A stretch of DNA of 64,000 nucleotides, from NCBI RefSeq assembly GCF_003967555.1, contig NZ_BIFS01000002.1, positions 1,178,001 to 1,242,000 of the forward strand, read 5' to 3'. Shown piece after piece: positions 1 through 8,724 of the stretch (positions are counted from its first letter, which is position 1; each line of letters begins with the position of its first letter). The notes beneath the pieces were generated by a model. The model was not told the DNA's origin. It ran no database searches and saw only the letters and a list, made by a program, of their open reading frames with translations. This stretch comes from Dictyobacter kobayashii (GTDB lineage Bacteria > Chloroflexota > Ktedonobacteria > Ktedonobacterales > Ktedonobacteraceae). The translations under genes and the position numbers were made by a program.

Positions 1-567
1 GCCAGCCTGAATGGTGTGCTCTATCTGACACTGGTAGGAAATACCAGGAACGAGGCCTATCTGCTCACATCGAACGATAATGGTGCTAGCTTCAATGCAT
101 CGCAAATCCTGGGAGACTGGCAGACGCAGCAGCCACTGGGTATTGCCGCCCATAATGGGAACATCTATATCACCCTGGTGGGCTTAGACTCAGCTATCTG
201 GCTCATAAAATACGTCATTGCCAACCAGACCTACTACCCGATCCAGGTGTATGGAAATGAGAACTGGCAAACCCAATTTCCGGTAGGGATTACCAGCCAC
301 GATGGCGCGCTATTCCTGGCGGTAACTGGCCAACAAAGGTCAGAAGTCCTCTTGCTCAGCACCACAGATGACGGCGCCCACTGGGACCTTGACTCAGGCT
401 TCTTCAATACCTGGACAACCCAGAACAGCATTGCCCTGGCCAATTTTGTCGATGCCTCAAATCAGCAACACCTTCATCTCTCCCTGGTTGGTTCAACCGA
501 AGGTGAAATCTATCTCTGCACTAAAAATCCTAGAATTCAGGCGGCAGCATTTCGATTAAATAAGTAA
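1..567 (+). CDS. Beta-propeller/BNR-like protein, 3' part (5' truncated by window edge)
   Basis: The reading frame is open from base 1, so the gene starts outside the window; the GTG at 16 is probably internal. The visible part repeats a strand motif about every 45-60 residues (LYLTLVG, IYITLVG, LFLAVTG, LHLSLVG), each followed by a short loop with Asn/Asp/Gly. This is the pattern of sialidase-type (BNR) beta-propeller blades such as NGASF and GAHWD. No catalytic residues can be assigned and a secretion signal, if any, is off the window. Function is unknown; a surface or secreted carbohydrate-related propeller is an inference. Confidence 0.6.
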   Translation, partial: ASLNGVLYLTLVGNTRNEAYLLTSNDNGASFNASQILGDWQTQQPLGIAAHNGNIYITLVGLDSAIWLIKYVIANQTYYPIQVYGNENWQTQFPVGITSHDGALFLAVTGQQRSEVLLLSTTDDGAHWDLDSGFFNTWTTQNSIALANFVDASNQQHLHLSLVGSTEGEIYLCTKNPRIQAAAFRLNK

Positions 568-593
568 AGCGTACCGACAAATATGGCAATCAA

Positions 594-640
594 GCACGAA
601 TATGATCGAATATTGATACACCCGGCGATCATATTCGTGC
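594..640. terminator. Hairpin after the propeller gene
   Basis: Perfect 15-bp inverted repeat: arm GCACGAATATGATCG at 594-608 and its complement at 626-640, with a 17-nt loop. It lies 27 bases after the stop codon. There is no clear T tract, so it could be a factor-independent terminator of weak type or an operator for the next gene. Confidence 0.5.
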
Positions 641-803
641 CACTCGTACAGTAGCAGAGATTGACATTTTTATCCCAACACGATACACTCCACACACACA
701 GTTTTACTTGTTTTTTCAACTTTCGATGGGTTGGGTCATTGAAATACACATACCTATCTACCGCCGAAGCCATCTTCCCTCGCCGAGGAAGGAAACTCGC
801 ATA

Positions 804-1946
804 ATGAATTTTGCAGCTAAAAGTACCGCAGCTGGGATTCCAGGCAATCCAATCGCAAAAGCGCAAGAACACACTCTTCTCCTGATCGATACCGACGAAA
901 TGCGTGCCCAAAATCTGGCCAGTGTACTCACACTAGCAGGATTGCGCGCCATCGTAGTACCAAATACATATCAGGCCTTCGAGCGTTTTCTACAGCAACG
1001 TTTTAAGCCAGAGCTAATATTACTTGGTCAGCCAGAAGAAAGATCAACCCAACTATTTGCTCGCTTCTTTCAACGTTTAATTCAGGAATTCCAGCAAGAA
1101 ACGCCTATTCTTTCCAGTGCCAATTTCCAGCTCGCGGATGGGAATCTGCTGCTTGCTGATACATTTGCCTCCACCAGTGTCCACGTTGTCTCACAACGAA
1201 ATAGCGAAGTACTCAAGAAAATCTGGCGTGTCCTCCCTTCGACCCAGATTTCGCTCAAGTTGATCGAAAATCCCATTGTGCTAGAGCCTCTATCGCGGCT
1301 GGGCCTGCTACCCCGCGTTACCCAGAAGAAGCTCTCTATCGCGTCCCACTTCCACGATCAGCTCAAAGCCGCCAGACGCATCATCCTGGACAGCCAGTGG
1401 GATAACCTGATGACCGATGTAGGATTGGCGCAGTTCCGTAAAGAGGAGAACTGGCCTGCTGCAACAGAGCAATATATAATTCCACCTGAATACACCACCT
1501 GTCTGAACCGCGCAGTCATGTTCTCTAATCCCGAGCAACCAGCGCAACAGGCCTACACATGGGCGAACCAGGTCGATGCCGACATCTTGCAGAGAGTGGC
1601 CTTGATCTTCCTATTACAACAGGCACCAAAGGTCATCGGCAAAGACCTCACCATGCGTACAATGCTCAACGCATTTGTGAATGAAATCAACTCGGTGCGA
1701 GGAGAAAAACTGGCCGACTGGAAACGGCTGGAGGATGGCTCATTTATTTTTGTGTTCTATAGCAATCTATTCGCCTATGGATTCATGGGTGCCGAGCAAC
1801 CCACATGTTATGTCTGGCAGGCCTCCTTCGATAAAATGCTAGAACTCGGAAAGCAACAAAAATACTGGCATGTGCGCGAAATCGAATGTAGCAGTCAATC
1901 CCACACCGGCCATTGCGCCTTTCTCTTTACGCCGCGATCCGCCTGA
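804..1946 (+). CDS. Pseudo-receiver protein with C-terminal V4R-like domain (paralogue A)
   Basis: About 380 residues from ATG 804, preceded by GAGGAAGGAA; this start makes the length match its paralogue at 62545-63684 (379 aa). The N-terminus (LLLIDTDEMRAQNLASVL) has the fold pattern of a response-regulator receiver, but the phosphorylated Asp position reads ELILLGQ, so it is probably not phosphorylated. The C-terminus (SFIFVFYSNLF, then ECSSQSHTGHCAFLF) resembles the 4-vinyl reductase (V4R) small-molecule-binding domain with its conserved Cys-Gly-His-Cys region. No DNA-binding domain is visible. A sensory or adaptor role is inferred. Upstream in-frame codons to 708 lack a ribosome-binding site. 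Confidence 0.6.
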   Translation: MNFAAKSTAAGIPGNPIAKAQEHTLLLIDTDEMRAQNLASVLTLAGLRAIVVPNTYQAFERFLQQRFKPELILLGQPEERSTQLFARFFQRLIQEFQQETPILSSANFQLADGNLLLADTFASTSVHVVSQRNSEVLKKIWRVLPSTQISLKLIENPIVLEPLSRLGLLPRVTQKKLSIASHFHDQLKAARRIILDSQWDNLMTDVGLAQFRKEENWPAATEQYIIPPEYTTCLNRAVMFSNPEQPAQQAYTWANQVDADILQRVALIFLLQQAPKVIGKDLTMRTMLNAFVNEINSVRGEKLADWKRLEDGSFIFVFYSNLFAYGFMGAEQPTCYVWQASFDKMLELGKQQKYWHVREIECSSQSHTGHCAFLFTPRSA

Positions 1947-2036
1947 TAAGAGGGTAAAGATGACTATGTTGACAGGCGCACAGAAGATGGTTCACAATGA
2001 CCATGGACAGTAAAAGCGACGAAAGAAGGACGAAGG

Positions 2037-2648
2037 ATGTCAGATCAACCATCAACGCTTCCTGAGGGCTGGCAAGAAATTGCGCACAAACTGGCTCACG
2101 CCACGGATCCAACCGGCGCCCCCATCGATCCAGGCATTATGGAAGCGGTGATCGCGCTCAATGCACTGGGCGTTGAAACCAACGCTTCCTGTGAAGGACA
2201 TCTGGATCGTGGACATGCCGCTCCCTGGGTTGATTTTCATGCCGTGAACACAGAAACGATACGCAGACAGGCACGAGAAGCCACCAGGCGCCTGCAGGAG
2301 GCGGAAGAGCAGCAGGCCGCGTCTGAAGTGTTGGAGGAACTCAATAGAGAGATGTTTAAGCTGGCACGCGAAGAGAATGTTGCCTATTACCGTGGCTCCT
2401 GGCTAGTACACCAGGCGCTCGAAGCTTTTTATTTAGACCACCACGTCCCCTACGATCTACAGCTTTATCTCCACAATGACAGCTTTGGCTATAGCCGCCT
2501 GCAACCCCATGGTATCGATTACCAGCCACAACGCACGCCGGAGATCCAGGCCAGCAACCTGAAGCGCTATCAGGTAGAGATGCTTAGCTTTGCCCATTTT
2601 CTAAAAAATGACTATCTACTCAGACCCCGAACTGATTTCAAGTCTTGA
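2037..2648 (+). CDS. Conserved hypothetical protein with SCEGHLD motif
   Basis: 203 residues from ATG 2037, with an AGAAGGACGAAGG purine tract just upstream. The N-terminal half contains a conserved-looking motif NASCEGHLDRGHAAPWVDF (about residues 45-63) with Cys, Glu, two His and Asp that could bind a metal. It is followed by an Arg/Glu/Gln-rich helical stretch of coiled-coil type (RRQAREATRRLQEAEEQQ). No signal peptide or membrane segment is seen. I do not recognise a named family; the protein is probably cytoplasmic. Confidence 0.6.
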   Translation: MSDQPSTLPEGWQEIAHKLAHATDPTGAPIDPGIMEAVIALNALGVETNASCEGHLDRGHAAPWVDFHAVNTETIRRQAREATRRLQEAEEQQAASEVLEELNREMFKLAREENVAYYRGSWLVHQALEAFYLDHHVPYDLQLYLHNDSFGYSRLQPHGIDYQPQRTPEIQASNLKRYQVEMLSFAHFLKNDYLLRPRTDFKS

Positions 2649-2973
2649 TGATAAGCATGGCAAAAAAATAGCGCGGCGGTGATCTTTGCAATTATCTACA
2701 CGACACACTGGAGCAGGTCTTTTATTTTATGCTCTTACTATACACATATTTATATATTTATATTCAAATCACCGCTTTGTATTATAACACATTACGCAAG
2801 ATACTTATATCGCTCAGAACACGCTGAATTTGTGATGCGTTTCATGGATTATTAAGCATCTCTAACATAAAATAGACTCATAAGAAACGCCGCTACTCAA
2901 AACGGCATCTTACAGGATAGCGAACAATGAAAGCTATCATTACTGTTGACATGACTAAAGAAAGGAAATTCTT
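2649..2973. other. AT-rich intergenic spacer
   Basis: 325 bases without a plausible gene. The middle is very AT-rich (TATA-like runs about 2740-2770). It presumably carries the promoter of the small peptide gene at 2974, but I cannot assign -35/-10 boxes with confidence. Confidence 0.4.
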
Positions 2974-3222
2974 ATGAGCAATTCAATTCCATCCAATAAT
3001 GAGCAGAACACAATCGTTGAACTAAACGACCAGGAACTGGCTGGCGTGGTAGGTGCCTTTAGTCGCCATGAGCACTTCGGTGGCGACGGAGATGGTGAAG
3101 GCGGAGGCCACGGCTACGGTTATGGTTACGGCTACGGTTATGGCTATGGCTATGGCTTCCACCATTTCCATCATGGCTGGTGGGGCAACTGGGGTAGTGA
3201 CGGTTGTGGTTTCGGCTGCTAA
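2974..3222 (+). CDS. Small Gly/Tyr/His-rich peptide with double-glycine-type leader (RiPP-like precursor candidate)
   Basis: 82 residues from ATG 2974, with AAAGGAAA eight to ten bases upstream. Residues 1-28 look like a bacteriocin leader: a polar start, then VELNDQELAGVVGA, which matches the LxxxEL...GG/GA pattern cut by C39-type peptidase exporters. The putative core (about 29-82) has an acidic Gly stretch, seven Gly-Tyr dipeptides in a row (47-60), FHHFHH (62-67), three Trp, and ends in CGFGC. His clusters and the two terminal Cys could bind metal or form a bridge. No modification enzyme, immunity gene or exporter is adjacent, so the product is an orphan. A structural Gly/Tyr-rich surface peptide is the alternative. 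Confidence 0.6.
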   Translation: MSNSIPSNNEQNTIVELNDQELAGVVGAFSRHEHFGGDGDGEGGGHGYGYGYGYGYGYGYGFHHFHHGWWGNWGSDGCGFGC

Positions 3223-3319
3223 TAGCAGTATCCGCAATTCCTGGCACTCCGGGAAGCGCTGACAACAGCTGCTTCTTATACGGGGCTATACATATATAAT
3301 CTATACTCTTTATAGAAAC

Positions 3320-3361
3320 ACTAATGCTTCGCCTGCTTATAAATACAGGCGGAGCATTAGT
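3320..3361 (+). terminator. Hairpin terminator candidate after the small peptide gene
   Basis: 16-bp stem (3320-3335 with 3346-3361, one G-T pair) and a 10-nt loop, about 100 bases after the stop of the peptide gene. A T tract is absent. It separates the peptide gene from the KaiC-like operon. Confidence 0.5.
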
Positions 3362-3517
3362 GCTGATCCTCAGCTTATTGCTCCATCTACCTTATCCCTA
3401 CCACTCCTCAGCTTTATTTCCTCCTGTGGCATAGCAAGACTCAGCATCACAAATGATAGCATTGAGAATTTTATTGTGATGCGATACAATAGCACGCAGA
3501 ACGATAAAGGAAGTGAT

Positions 3518-3739
3518 ATGCAACAGAGCACGATCCATCAACCTTTTATAGACACTCCTATTTTCACAGAGAAATATCCTGCTTGTGAGCGCGAAAGCAA
3601 GCGGGCTTATTCAGGTTATAATACTCCAGCCCAAAGTGCACTTGTTTCTACCACCATGATCATAACGACCCAGCAAAAACAGTTTGATGGCCTGTTTTAT
3701 TGGACTTCCAGTCAATTCTCAAAAAGAAGGTTAAAATAA
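3518..3739 (+). CDS. Small hypothetical protein, translationally coupled to the KaiC-like gene
   Basis: 73 residues from ATG 3518 with AAAGGAAG correctly spaced upstream (a GTG at 3476 would lengthen it, without a good site). Its TAA stop at 3737-3739 overlaps the ATG of the KaiC-like gene (TAATG), and the ribosome-binding site of that gene lies inside it. The composition is ordinary and no domain is recognised. The overlap is the main evidence that it is real; it may act as a leader cistron controlling translation of the ATPase. Confidence 0.45.
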   Translation: MQQSTIHQPFIDTPIFTEKYPACERESKRAYSGYNTPAQSALVSTTMIITTQQKQFDGLFYWTSSQFSKRRLK

Positions 3740-5280
3740 TGACCAGGAGTAAAAACCGTCTCACCAACGAGACACTGTCATTTGCTGACTCAGCAGACAT
3801 GGAATCTATCTCACCACAGAAATCGCGGACCTCCATCCCCCGGCTTTCAACCGGCGTTGCCGGCTTTGATGAAGTTCTTAATGGCGGCTTGATTGGACAA
3901 CGCGCCTATCTCTTGCGGGGTGGTCCTGGTTGCGGCAAAACCACATTGGGAATGCATTTCCTATCAGCAGGGGTAGAACAGGGTGAGACCTGCCTATTTA
4001 TTACCCTGGGCGAACCAGAATCCGAAATTCGCCAGAACGCCCAGGCCTTCGCCAATGATCTGGATAAAATGCACTTTCTGGACCTCTCGCCCAACGCCTC
4101 CTTTTTCACCGAGATGCAGAGTTATGATATATTCTCGCCCGCCGAGGTTGAACGCGAACCAATAACGCAGCAGATTATGTCCAGGGTTGAAGAACTGCGT
4201 CCCCAACGCGTCTTCCTGGATGCAATGACCCAGTTCCGCTTCCTCAATCCAGATGACTTTCAGTTCCGCAAACAGGTATTATCATTCTTACGTTTCCTGG
4301 TAGAGCAGGGAGCCACCGTGCTCTTTACATCAGAAGGAAGCGCATCCTCGCCTGATGATGATCTACAGTTCATGAGTGACGGCGTAATTCATTTACACTT
4401 CTATCCCGATAGCCGTACGCTCAGTGTCAGTAAATTTCGTGGTTCCGATTTTCACGCTGGCGCCCATGTGATGCGCCTGACCGACACCGGCATGCACGTC
4501 TTTCCAAGGCTACTGCCACAGCTCTACACAAAAACCTTTGCCAAAGAGACTATTTCATCCGGTGTCCCTGAGATCGACGAATTATTACATGGTGGTATTG
4601 AGCGCGGCACCATCAGCATGATTACCGGCCCAACAGGCGTTGGCAAAACCACCCTCGGCCTACAATTTATGAAAGAGGCTGCTGGCCGAGGAGAACGCTC
4701 TGTAGTCTATACCTTCGAAGAAGTCAAAGAGACATTGCTAAGCCGCTGTGAGTCTATCAACATTCCAGTGCGCACCATGCAGGAGCGCGGCACCCTTTCA
4801 GTAGTCCAGATTGAGCCACTTCATTTTACGCCTGATGAGTTCGCACGTATGGTGCGCCAGGAAGTAGAACAACAAGGGGCGCGCATCGTCATGATTGATA
4901 GTATTTCTGGTTATCGCCTCTCACTCAAAGGAAGCGACGTGGTCGTACATTTACACGCTTTGTGTAAATACCTGCAGAATATGGGCGTTGCCGTGCTCTT
5001 AATTAATGAGGTAGCCGCCATTACCGGTGAGTTCAAAGTCACAGAGTATGGTCTCTCCTATCTGGCAGACAATATTATCTTCTTACGTTATCTGGAATTA
5101 AAAGGTGAGATTCGGCGCGCCATTGGCGTCCTGAAAAAACGCCTCTCAAACTTTGAGCGCACCATTCGTGAGATTGAGATCAGCCGCTATGGAATCAAAG
5201 TAGGCAGACCATTAACGGGCATTCAAGGCATTTTAACAGGCGACTTACACTTCACAGATCACTCGAACAAGGAGGACTAG
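3739..5280 (+). CDS. Two-domain KaiC-like RecA-superfamily ATPase
   Basis: 513 residues from ATG 3739 (AAGAAGG upstream). It has two tandem RecA/KaiC domains: Walker A GGPGCGKTT at about 61-69 and GPTGVGKTT at about 297-305; Walker B RVFLDAMTQ and IVMIDSISG (about 383-391). The second domain keeps the catalytic Glu pair (YTFEEVKET, about 325-332), while the first reads ITLGEPESE with a single Glu in place. Length equals cyanobacterial KaiC (about 519 aa). No KaiA or KaiB is nearby. It heads an operon with a receiver protein and two histidine kinases, the usual setting of KaiC-like signalling ATPases in non-cyanobacteria. A role in signal transduction rather than a true clock is inferred. Confidence 0.85.
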   Translation: MTRSKNRLTNETLSFADSADMESISPQKSRTSIPRLSTGVAGFDEVLNGGLIGQRAYLLRGGPGCGKTTLGMHFLSAGVEQGETCLFITLGEPESEIRQNAQAFANDLDKMHFLDLSPNASFFTEMQSYDIFSPAEVEREPITQQIMSRVEELRPQRVFLDAMTQFRFLNPDDFQFRKQVLSFLRFLVEQGATVLFTSEGSASSPDDDLQFMSDGVIHLHFYPDSRTLSVSKFRGSDFHAGAHVMRLTDTGMHVFPRLLPQLYTKTFAKETISSGVPEIDELLHGGIERGTISMITGPTGVGKTTLGLQFMKEAAGRGERSVVYTFEEVKETLLSRCESINIPVRTMQERGTLSVVQIEPLHFTPDEFARMVRQEVEQQGARIVMIDSISGYRLSLKGSDVVVHLHALCKYLQNMGVAVLLINEVAAITGEFKVTEYGLSYLADNIIFLRYLELKGEIRRAIGVLKKRLSNFERTIREIEISRYGIKVGRPLTGIQGILTGDLHFTDHSNKED

Positions 5281-5281
5281 C

Positions 5282-5647
5282 ATGGCTGCAAAAGCTCCTG
5301 TCTTACTGGTTAATAGCAACCAGCGCAACCTACAGCTGCTGACTGAATTTCTCGGAAAAGAGGGCTACTCTACAATTGCAGCCCATAACTATGCTACCTT
5401 TGACCAGGCCATCACCCAGCAACCAAGCCCGGGAGGGGCACTGGTAGATATTGCAGGATTTGACGGCCAGATCTGGGCGCGCTGCGAACAGCTGCGGGCC
5501 GCCAAGATCCCCTTCCTGGTCATTTCTCCACGCCTGAGCGCCGCCGTCCAGCAGGCGGGTCTCACCCATGGAGCCAGAGGAGTAATGGTCAAACCACTAA
5601 TTATCAAGGAATTTATTGGTATTATTCAAAGTCTCCTGGAAGAGTAA
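5282..5647 (+). CDS. Stand-alone response-regulator receiver protein
   Basis: 121 residues starting at ATG 5282, one base after the KaiC-like stop, with AAGGAGG inside the end of the previous gene. It is a single receiver domain: VLLVNSNQRN (Asn replaces the usual acidic pair), GALVDIAGFDG (probable phosphorylated Asp), LVISPR and GVMVKPL (conserved Lys-Pro). Without an output domain it probably relays phosphate or controls a partner by binding. Loss of the metal-binding acidic pair makes phosphorylation uncertain. Confidence 0.75.
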   Translation: MAAKAPVLLVNSNQRNLQLLTEFLGKEGYSTIAAHNYATFDQAITQQPSPGGALVDIAGFDGQIWARCEQLRAAKIPFLVISPRLSAAVQQAGLTHGARGVMVKPLIIKEFIGIIQSLLEE

Positions 5648-5653
5648 TTGAGA

Positions 5654-6715
5654 ATGACACGCCTTCTGCTTATGCTCGAAAACAGGCAAAATCGCACATT
5701 GCTAGCTAACTGGCTCACTCATCACTACCAGGTTATTCAACAAGAACCTGGTACTCCACTGGTAGAGTCCTTTGATGTCTGCCTGGTTGATGGACCAACT
5801 TTAGATCGGCGCTGGGCTGAAATTCAAGCCCACAAAACCATGGAAGATCCAATCTTCCTGCCCGTTATACTTTTAACCTCCTACCGGGAGGTAGAGCTCA
5901 TTACACGCCATCTCTGGAAGACTATAGATGAATTGATTCGCTTACCCGTGGAAAAAACTGAACTGCAAGCGAGGGTAGAGATGCTCGTACGTACACGCGA
6001 ACTCTCACTGGCCCTGAAGTTGCGCAATAACGATCTGGAATCCTTTTTTCATGCGATGACACATGATCTGCGCGCTCCGTTGCGCGCAATCAAAGGTTTT
6101 GCTGAATTTCTAAATGATGAAGAAGGCGAAAAACTAACGAATAAAGGACAACGCTACCTCTCAAATATTCGCACAGCCACAGGGCAGATGCAGGAAATTA
6201 TCGATGGTCTGGTTGCTTTCGCCAGGGTAGGTTATAGTAATGGAGAATCCCAGGAAGTGGATCTCCAATTTTTAGTTGAACGCTGTATACAGCGCCTTTC
6301 CCCAATCATAGAGCAGCAAGAGGCTCAAGTTACGATTGAGCCTCCTTTACCAATAGTAGAAGGGCAGCCGTTTCTATTAAAGATGGCCATTACCAATCTA
6401 TTATCTAACGCACTCAAATTTATCAAACCAGGTGATCATCCCAATATACACATCCGCACGATAGAGCTTCAGGGTAGCTATCGACTAGAAGTAGAGGATC
6501 ACGGGATTGGCATCTCCTCCGAAAACCAGGCCAGCCTATTTCAGCCATTTACACAGTTTCATGGGATTGAAGAATACGAAGGCATCGGCCTGGGACTGGC
6601 GACAGTGCGCAAAGCAGTTGATTTGATGGGAGGACATGTTGGAGTACGCTCAGTAGTAGGGCAAGGGAGTGTATTCTGGATGGAGTTGCGCTCGGTAACG
6701 AAAGGAGAGCTATGA
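5654..6715 (+). CDS. Histidine kinase with N-terminal receiver-like domain
   Basis: 353 residues from ATG 5654 (a TTG at 5648 is the alternative). Residues 1-115 form a receiver-like domain (LLLMLENRQN, DVCLVDG with Asp 46). A HisKA domain follows with the phospho-acceptor at about His 137 (MTHDLRAPLRAIKGF), then the HATPase domain (N box NLLSNALKF, G1 DHGIGIS, G2 GIGLGLATVRKAV). No membrane segment, so the protein is cytoplasmic. It overlaps the next kinase by ATGA and follows the receiver protein by a few bases, so all are co-transcribed and may pass phosphate with the KaiC-like ATPase. Confidence 0.85.
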   Translation: MTRLLLMLENRQNRTLLANWLTHHYQVIQQEPGTPLVESFDVCLVDGPTLDRRWAEIQAHKTMEDPIFLPVILLTSYREVELITRHLWKTIDELIRLPVEKTELQARVEMLVRTRELSLALKLRNNDLESFFHAMTHDLRAPLRAIKGFAEFLNDEEGEKLTNKGQRYLSNIRTATGQMQEIIDGLVAFARVGYSNGESQEVDLQFLVERCIQRLSPIIEQQEAQVTIEPPLPIVEGQPFLLKMAITNLLSNALKFIKPGDHPNIHIRTIELQGSYRLEVEDHGIGISSENQASLFQPFTQFHGIEEYEGIGLGLATVRKAVDLMGGHVGVRSVVGQGSVFWMELRSVTKGEL

Positions 6716-8274
6716 AAGTCCTTCTCATCGATGATAATCCATTTGACCGCGAGTTAGTTAAACATAAGATGGAACAGGTCTGGCCAGATATTCAATGGAA
6801 AGAAGTAACTAACCAGCAGGCTTTTTCGGCTATTATGAAACAGCCAGACTTTGATTTCGTATTGACCGATTATCAGCTCAAATGGACCACCGGCATAGAT
6901 GTGCTCAAATTCATAATCAAATGCTGCCCCGACCTGCCCGTCTTCATGGTCACGGATACTGGCAGCGAAGAGCTGGCGGTTGAGGCCATGAAACTAGGCC
7001 TGAGCGATTATGTGCTCAAGACTCATCTCTCCAGACTACCGCTGGCGATTGAGGATTTTTTCCAGCGAAGACAGTTAAAGAACGAACATGAAGTATTGCA
7101 AAAGCAGATTCAGCAGGCTCAAAAAATGGAGAGCCTGGGCTTGCTGGTAAGTGGCCTGGCCCATGACTTTAATAATCTGTTAGCGGGCATGATGGGTTAT
7201 GCTCAACAAGGTATTAAGCATTCTTCCGCCAATCCCGAACTGGCAGAGTATTTCCAGCATATTTTCACGCGTGCAGAACAGGGTGCACGCATGACACGGC
7301 AACTGTTGACCTTCGCGCGCGGCAGCCATTTAGAGCCCATGCGTATTCAGATGAATACGTTAATTGCCCAGACATTGGAGTTCGTAGGCACTCTACTGGG
7401 TCCAACGATCAAAATAGAGTTTAATCCGGATGCTACCATCGCTGACCTCTATGCCGACCCTACACAGTTGGAACAGATGCTGGTGAATCTGTGTATTAAC
7501 GCACGCGATGCAATGCCACATGGTGGAACACTGAGGGTTGAAACCCATACCTTCCAGCTCCATAAAGGTAAACAGGATGCCCGTTTTACCGCTCAACCGG
7601 GACCTTATGTGCAAATCACGATAACCGATACCGGCGAAGGTATGTCGCCAGAGGTATTAGCGCGTCTCTTCGAACCATTCTTTACCACCAAAGATGTGGG
7701 TCGTGGTACCGGGCTCGGGCTCTCAGTAGTCTATGGCATCATTCAGCAACACCATGGTTTTATTGAAGTAACCAGCCAGCCAGGCAAAGGAACATGCTTC
7801 GCCCTCTATTTCCCGGTAGCAGAACAGGTCTCCCTGGAAGAAACAACCCTCAACGAAAGGGCAGCCTCCGAGAAGGTAACGCCATCTGTAAAGACACCCG
7901 GCAAAGTGACAATCCTGGTGGTAGAAGATGATCCGGATGTTCAACAGGTAATCTGTGAAGTCCTGCGCGAAGAGGGCTATACCATTCTACTGGCCAGCGA
8001 TGGCGAAGAAGGGCTACAGCTATTTCAGGAACATATCGCTACGATCCGCCTGGTCATAGCCGATATCATGATGCCTAAAATGCAAGGCAAAGAGTTCCAG
8101 CAACAGATACGCCGCCGCCAACCTGAAACAAAGGTGCTGGTCATGAGCGGCTATCAGCAAATCCAACTACAGCAAAAAGATCTGCTTGACCCTAATAGTG
8201 ACTTCTTGCAAAAGCCTTTCGACCTCGATATCCTGCTCGAAAAAGTGCACACCCTGATCAATATCAATAATTAA
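6712..8274 (+). CDS. Hybrid histidine kinase (REC-HisKA-HATPase-REC)
   Basis: 520 residues from ATG 6712, overlapping the previous stop (ATGA). The N-terminal receiver has LLIDDNPFD and Asp at about 53 (LTDYQL). HisKA has His at about 151 (GLAHDFNNLLAGMMGYA, the NtrB-like subclass). HATPase has NLCINARDAM (259-268), DTGEGM and GTGLGLSVVYG. The C-terminal receiver has VVEDDPDV (about 403-410) and Asp at about 451 (IADIMMPKM). It is soluble. Two receivers around one kinase core suggest multi-step phosphotransfer with the upstream receiver-kinase. Last gene of the operon. Confidence 0.88.
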   Translation: MKVLLIDDNPFDRELVKHKMEQVWPDIQWKEVTNQQAFSAIMKQPDFDFVLTDYQLKWTTGIDVLKFIIKCCPDLPVFMVTDTGSEELAVEAMKLGLSDYVLKTHLSRLPLAIEDFFQRRQLKNEHEVLQKQIQQAQKMESLGLLVSGLAHDFNNLLAGMMGYAQQGIKHSSANPELAEYFQHIFTRAEQGARMTRQLLTFARGSHLEPMRIQMNTLIAQTLEFVGTLLGPTIKIEFNPDATIADLYADPTQLEQMLVNLCINARDAMPHGGTLRVETHTFQLHKGKQDARFTAQPGPYVQITITDTGEGMSPEVLARLFEPFFTTKDVGRGTGLGLSVVYGIIQQHHGFIEVTSQPGKGTCFALYFPVAEQVSLEETTLNERAASEKVTPSVKTPGKVTILVVEDDPDVQQVICEVLREEGYTILLASDGEEGLQLFQEHIATIRLVIADIMMPKMQGKEFQQQIRRRQPETKVLVMSGYQQIQLQQKDLLDPNSDFLQKPFDLDILLEKVHTLININN

Positions 8275-8330
8275 ATCGCGGCAGGTCAGGCGCCTCCAGC
8301 ATTTTCGCACCTGCGGTGCGAAATTATGTT

Positions 8331-8385
8331 TATATTATGTGATGTAGAAAATGTGTGATGCACATTTTCTACATCACATAATATA
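8331..8385. repeat. Long perfect hairpin opening the 8.3-8.75 kb repeat array
   Basis: 25-bp arms (8331-8355 and 8361-8385) with a 5-nt loop TGATG. The right arm is also the start of the first 109-bp tandem copy. It lies 57 bases after the kinase stop and could also end that transcript. Confidence 0.85.
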
Positions 8386-8687
8386 AATGCTCGAATGTAT
8401 CTACGCACGTTCGCACAGCAACAAAGCCCGCACAATATTTTATAGGGGTGGTGGGTAACATGCGCTGCTCATATTTTCTACATCACATAATATAAAATGC
8501 TCGGATGTGCCTCCGCACGTCCGCACAGCAACAAGGCCCGCACAATATTTTATAGGGTGGTGGGGAACATGCGCTGCTCATATTTTCTACATCACATAAT
8601 ATAAAATGCTCGGATGTGCCTCCGCACGTCCGCACAGCAACAAGGCCCGCACAATATTTTATAGGGTGGTGGGGAACATGCGCCGTG
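8361..8687. repeat. Three tandem copies of a 109-bp unit
   Basis: Copies begin at 8361, 8470 and 8579, each opening with CATATTTTCTACATCACATA or a one-base variant. The second and third are almost identical; the first has a few substitutions (for example CGAATGTATCTACGCACGTT against CGGATGTGCCTCCGCACGTC). Each runs into the palindrome arm GGGTGGTGGGGAACATGCGC. No coding potential that makes sense on either strand. Confidence 0.9.
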
Positions 8688-8724
8688 CGCATGTTCCCCA
8701 CCACCCTATAAAATATTGTGCGGG
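8646..8724. repeat. 38-bp-arm perfect palindrome closing the array
   Basis: Arms 8646-8683 and 8687-8724 are perfect complements with a 3-nt centre CGT. The left arm is the end of tandem copy 3, so the right arm is an inverted copy of the unit end. A second near-palindrome (8721-8742, CGGGCGCGCATGCGCACGCC core) abuts it. AT-rich spacer without a gene follows to 8917. Confidence 0.88.

Noticed and set aside
3022-3265. Frames of 68-71 codons overlapping the Gly/Tyr-rich peptide gene on both strands
   Set aside because: They are shadows of the GGYTAY repeat; only the frame at 2974 has a ribosome-binding site and a leader-like start.
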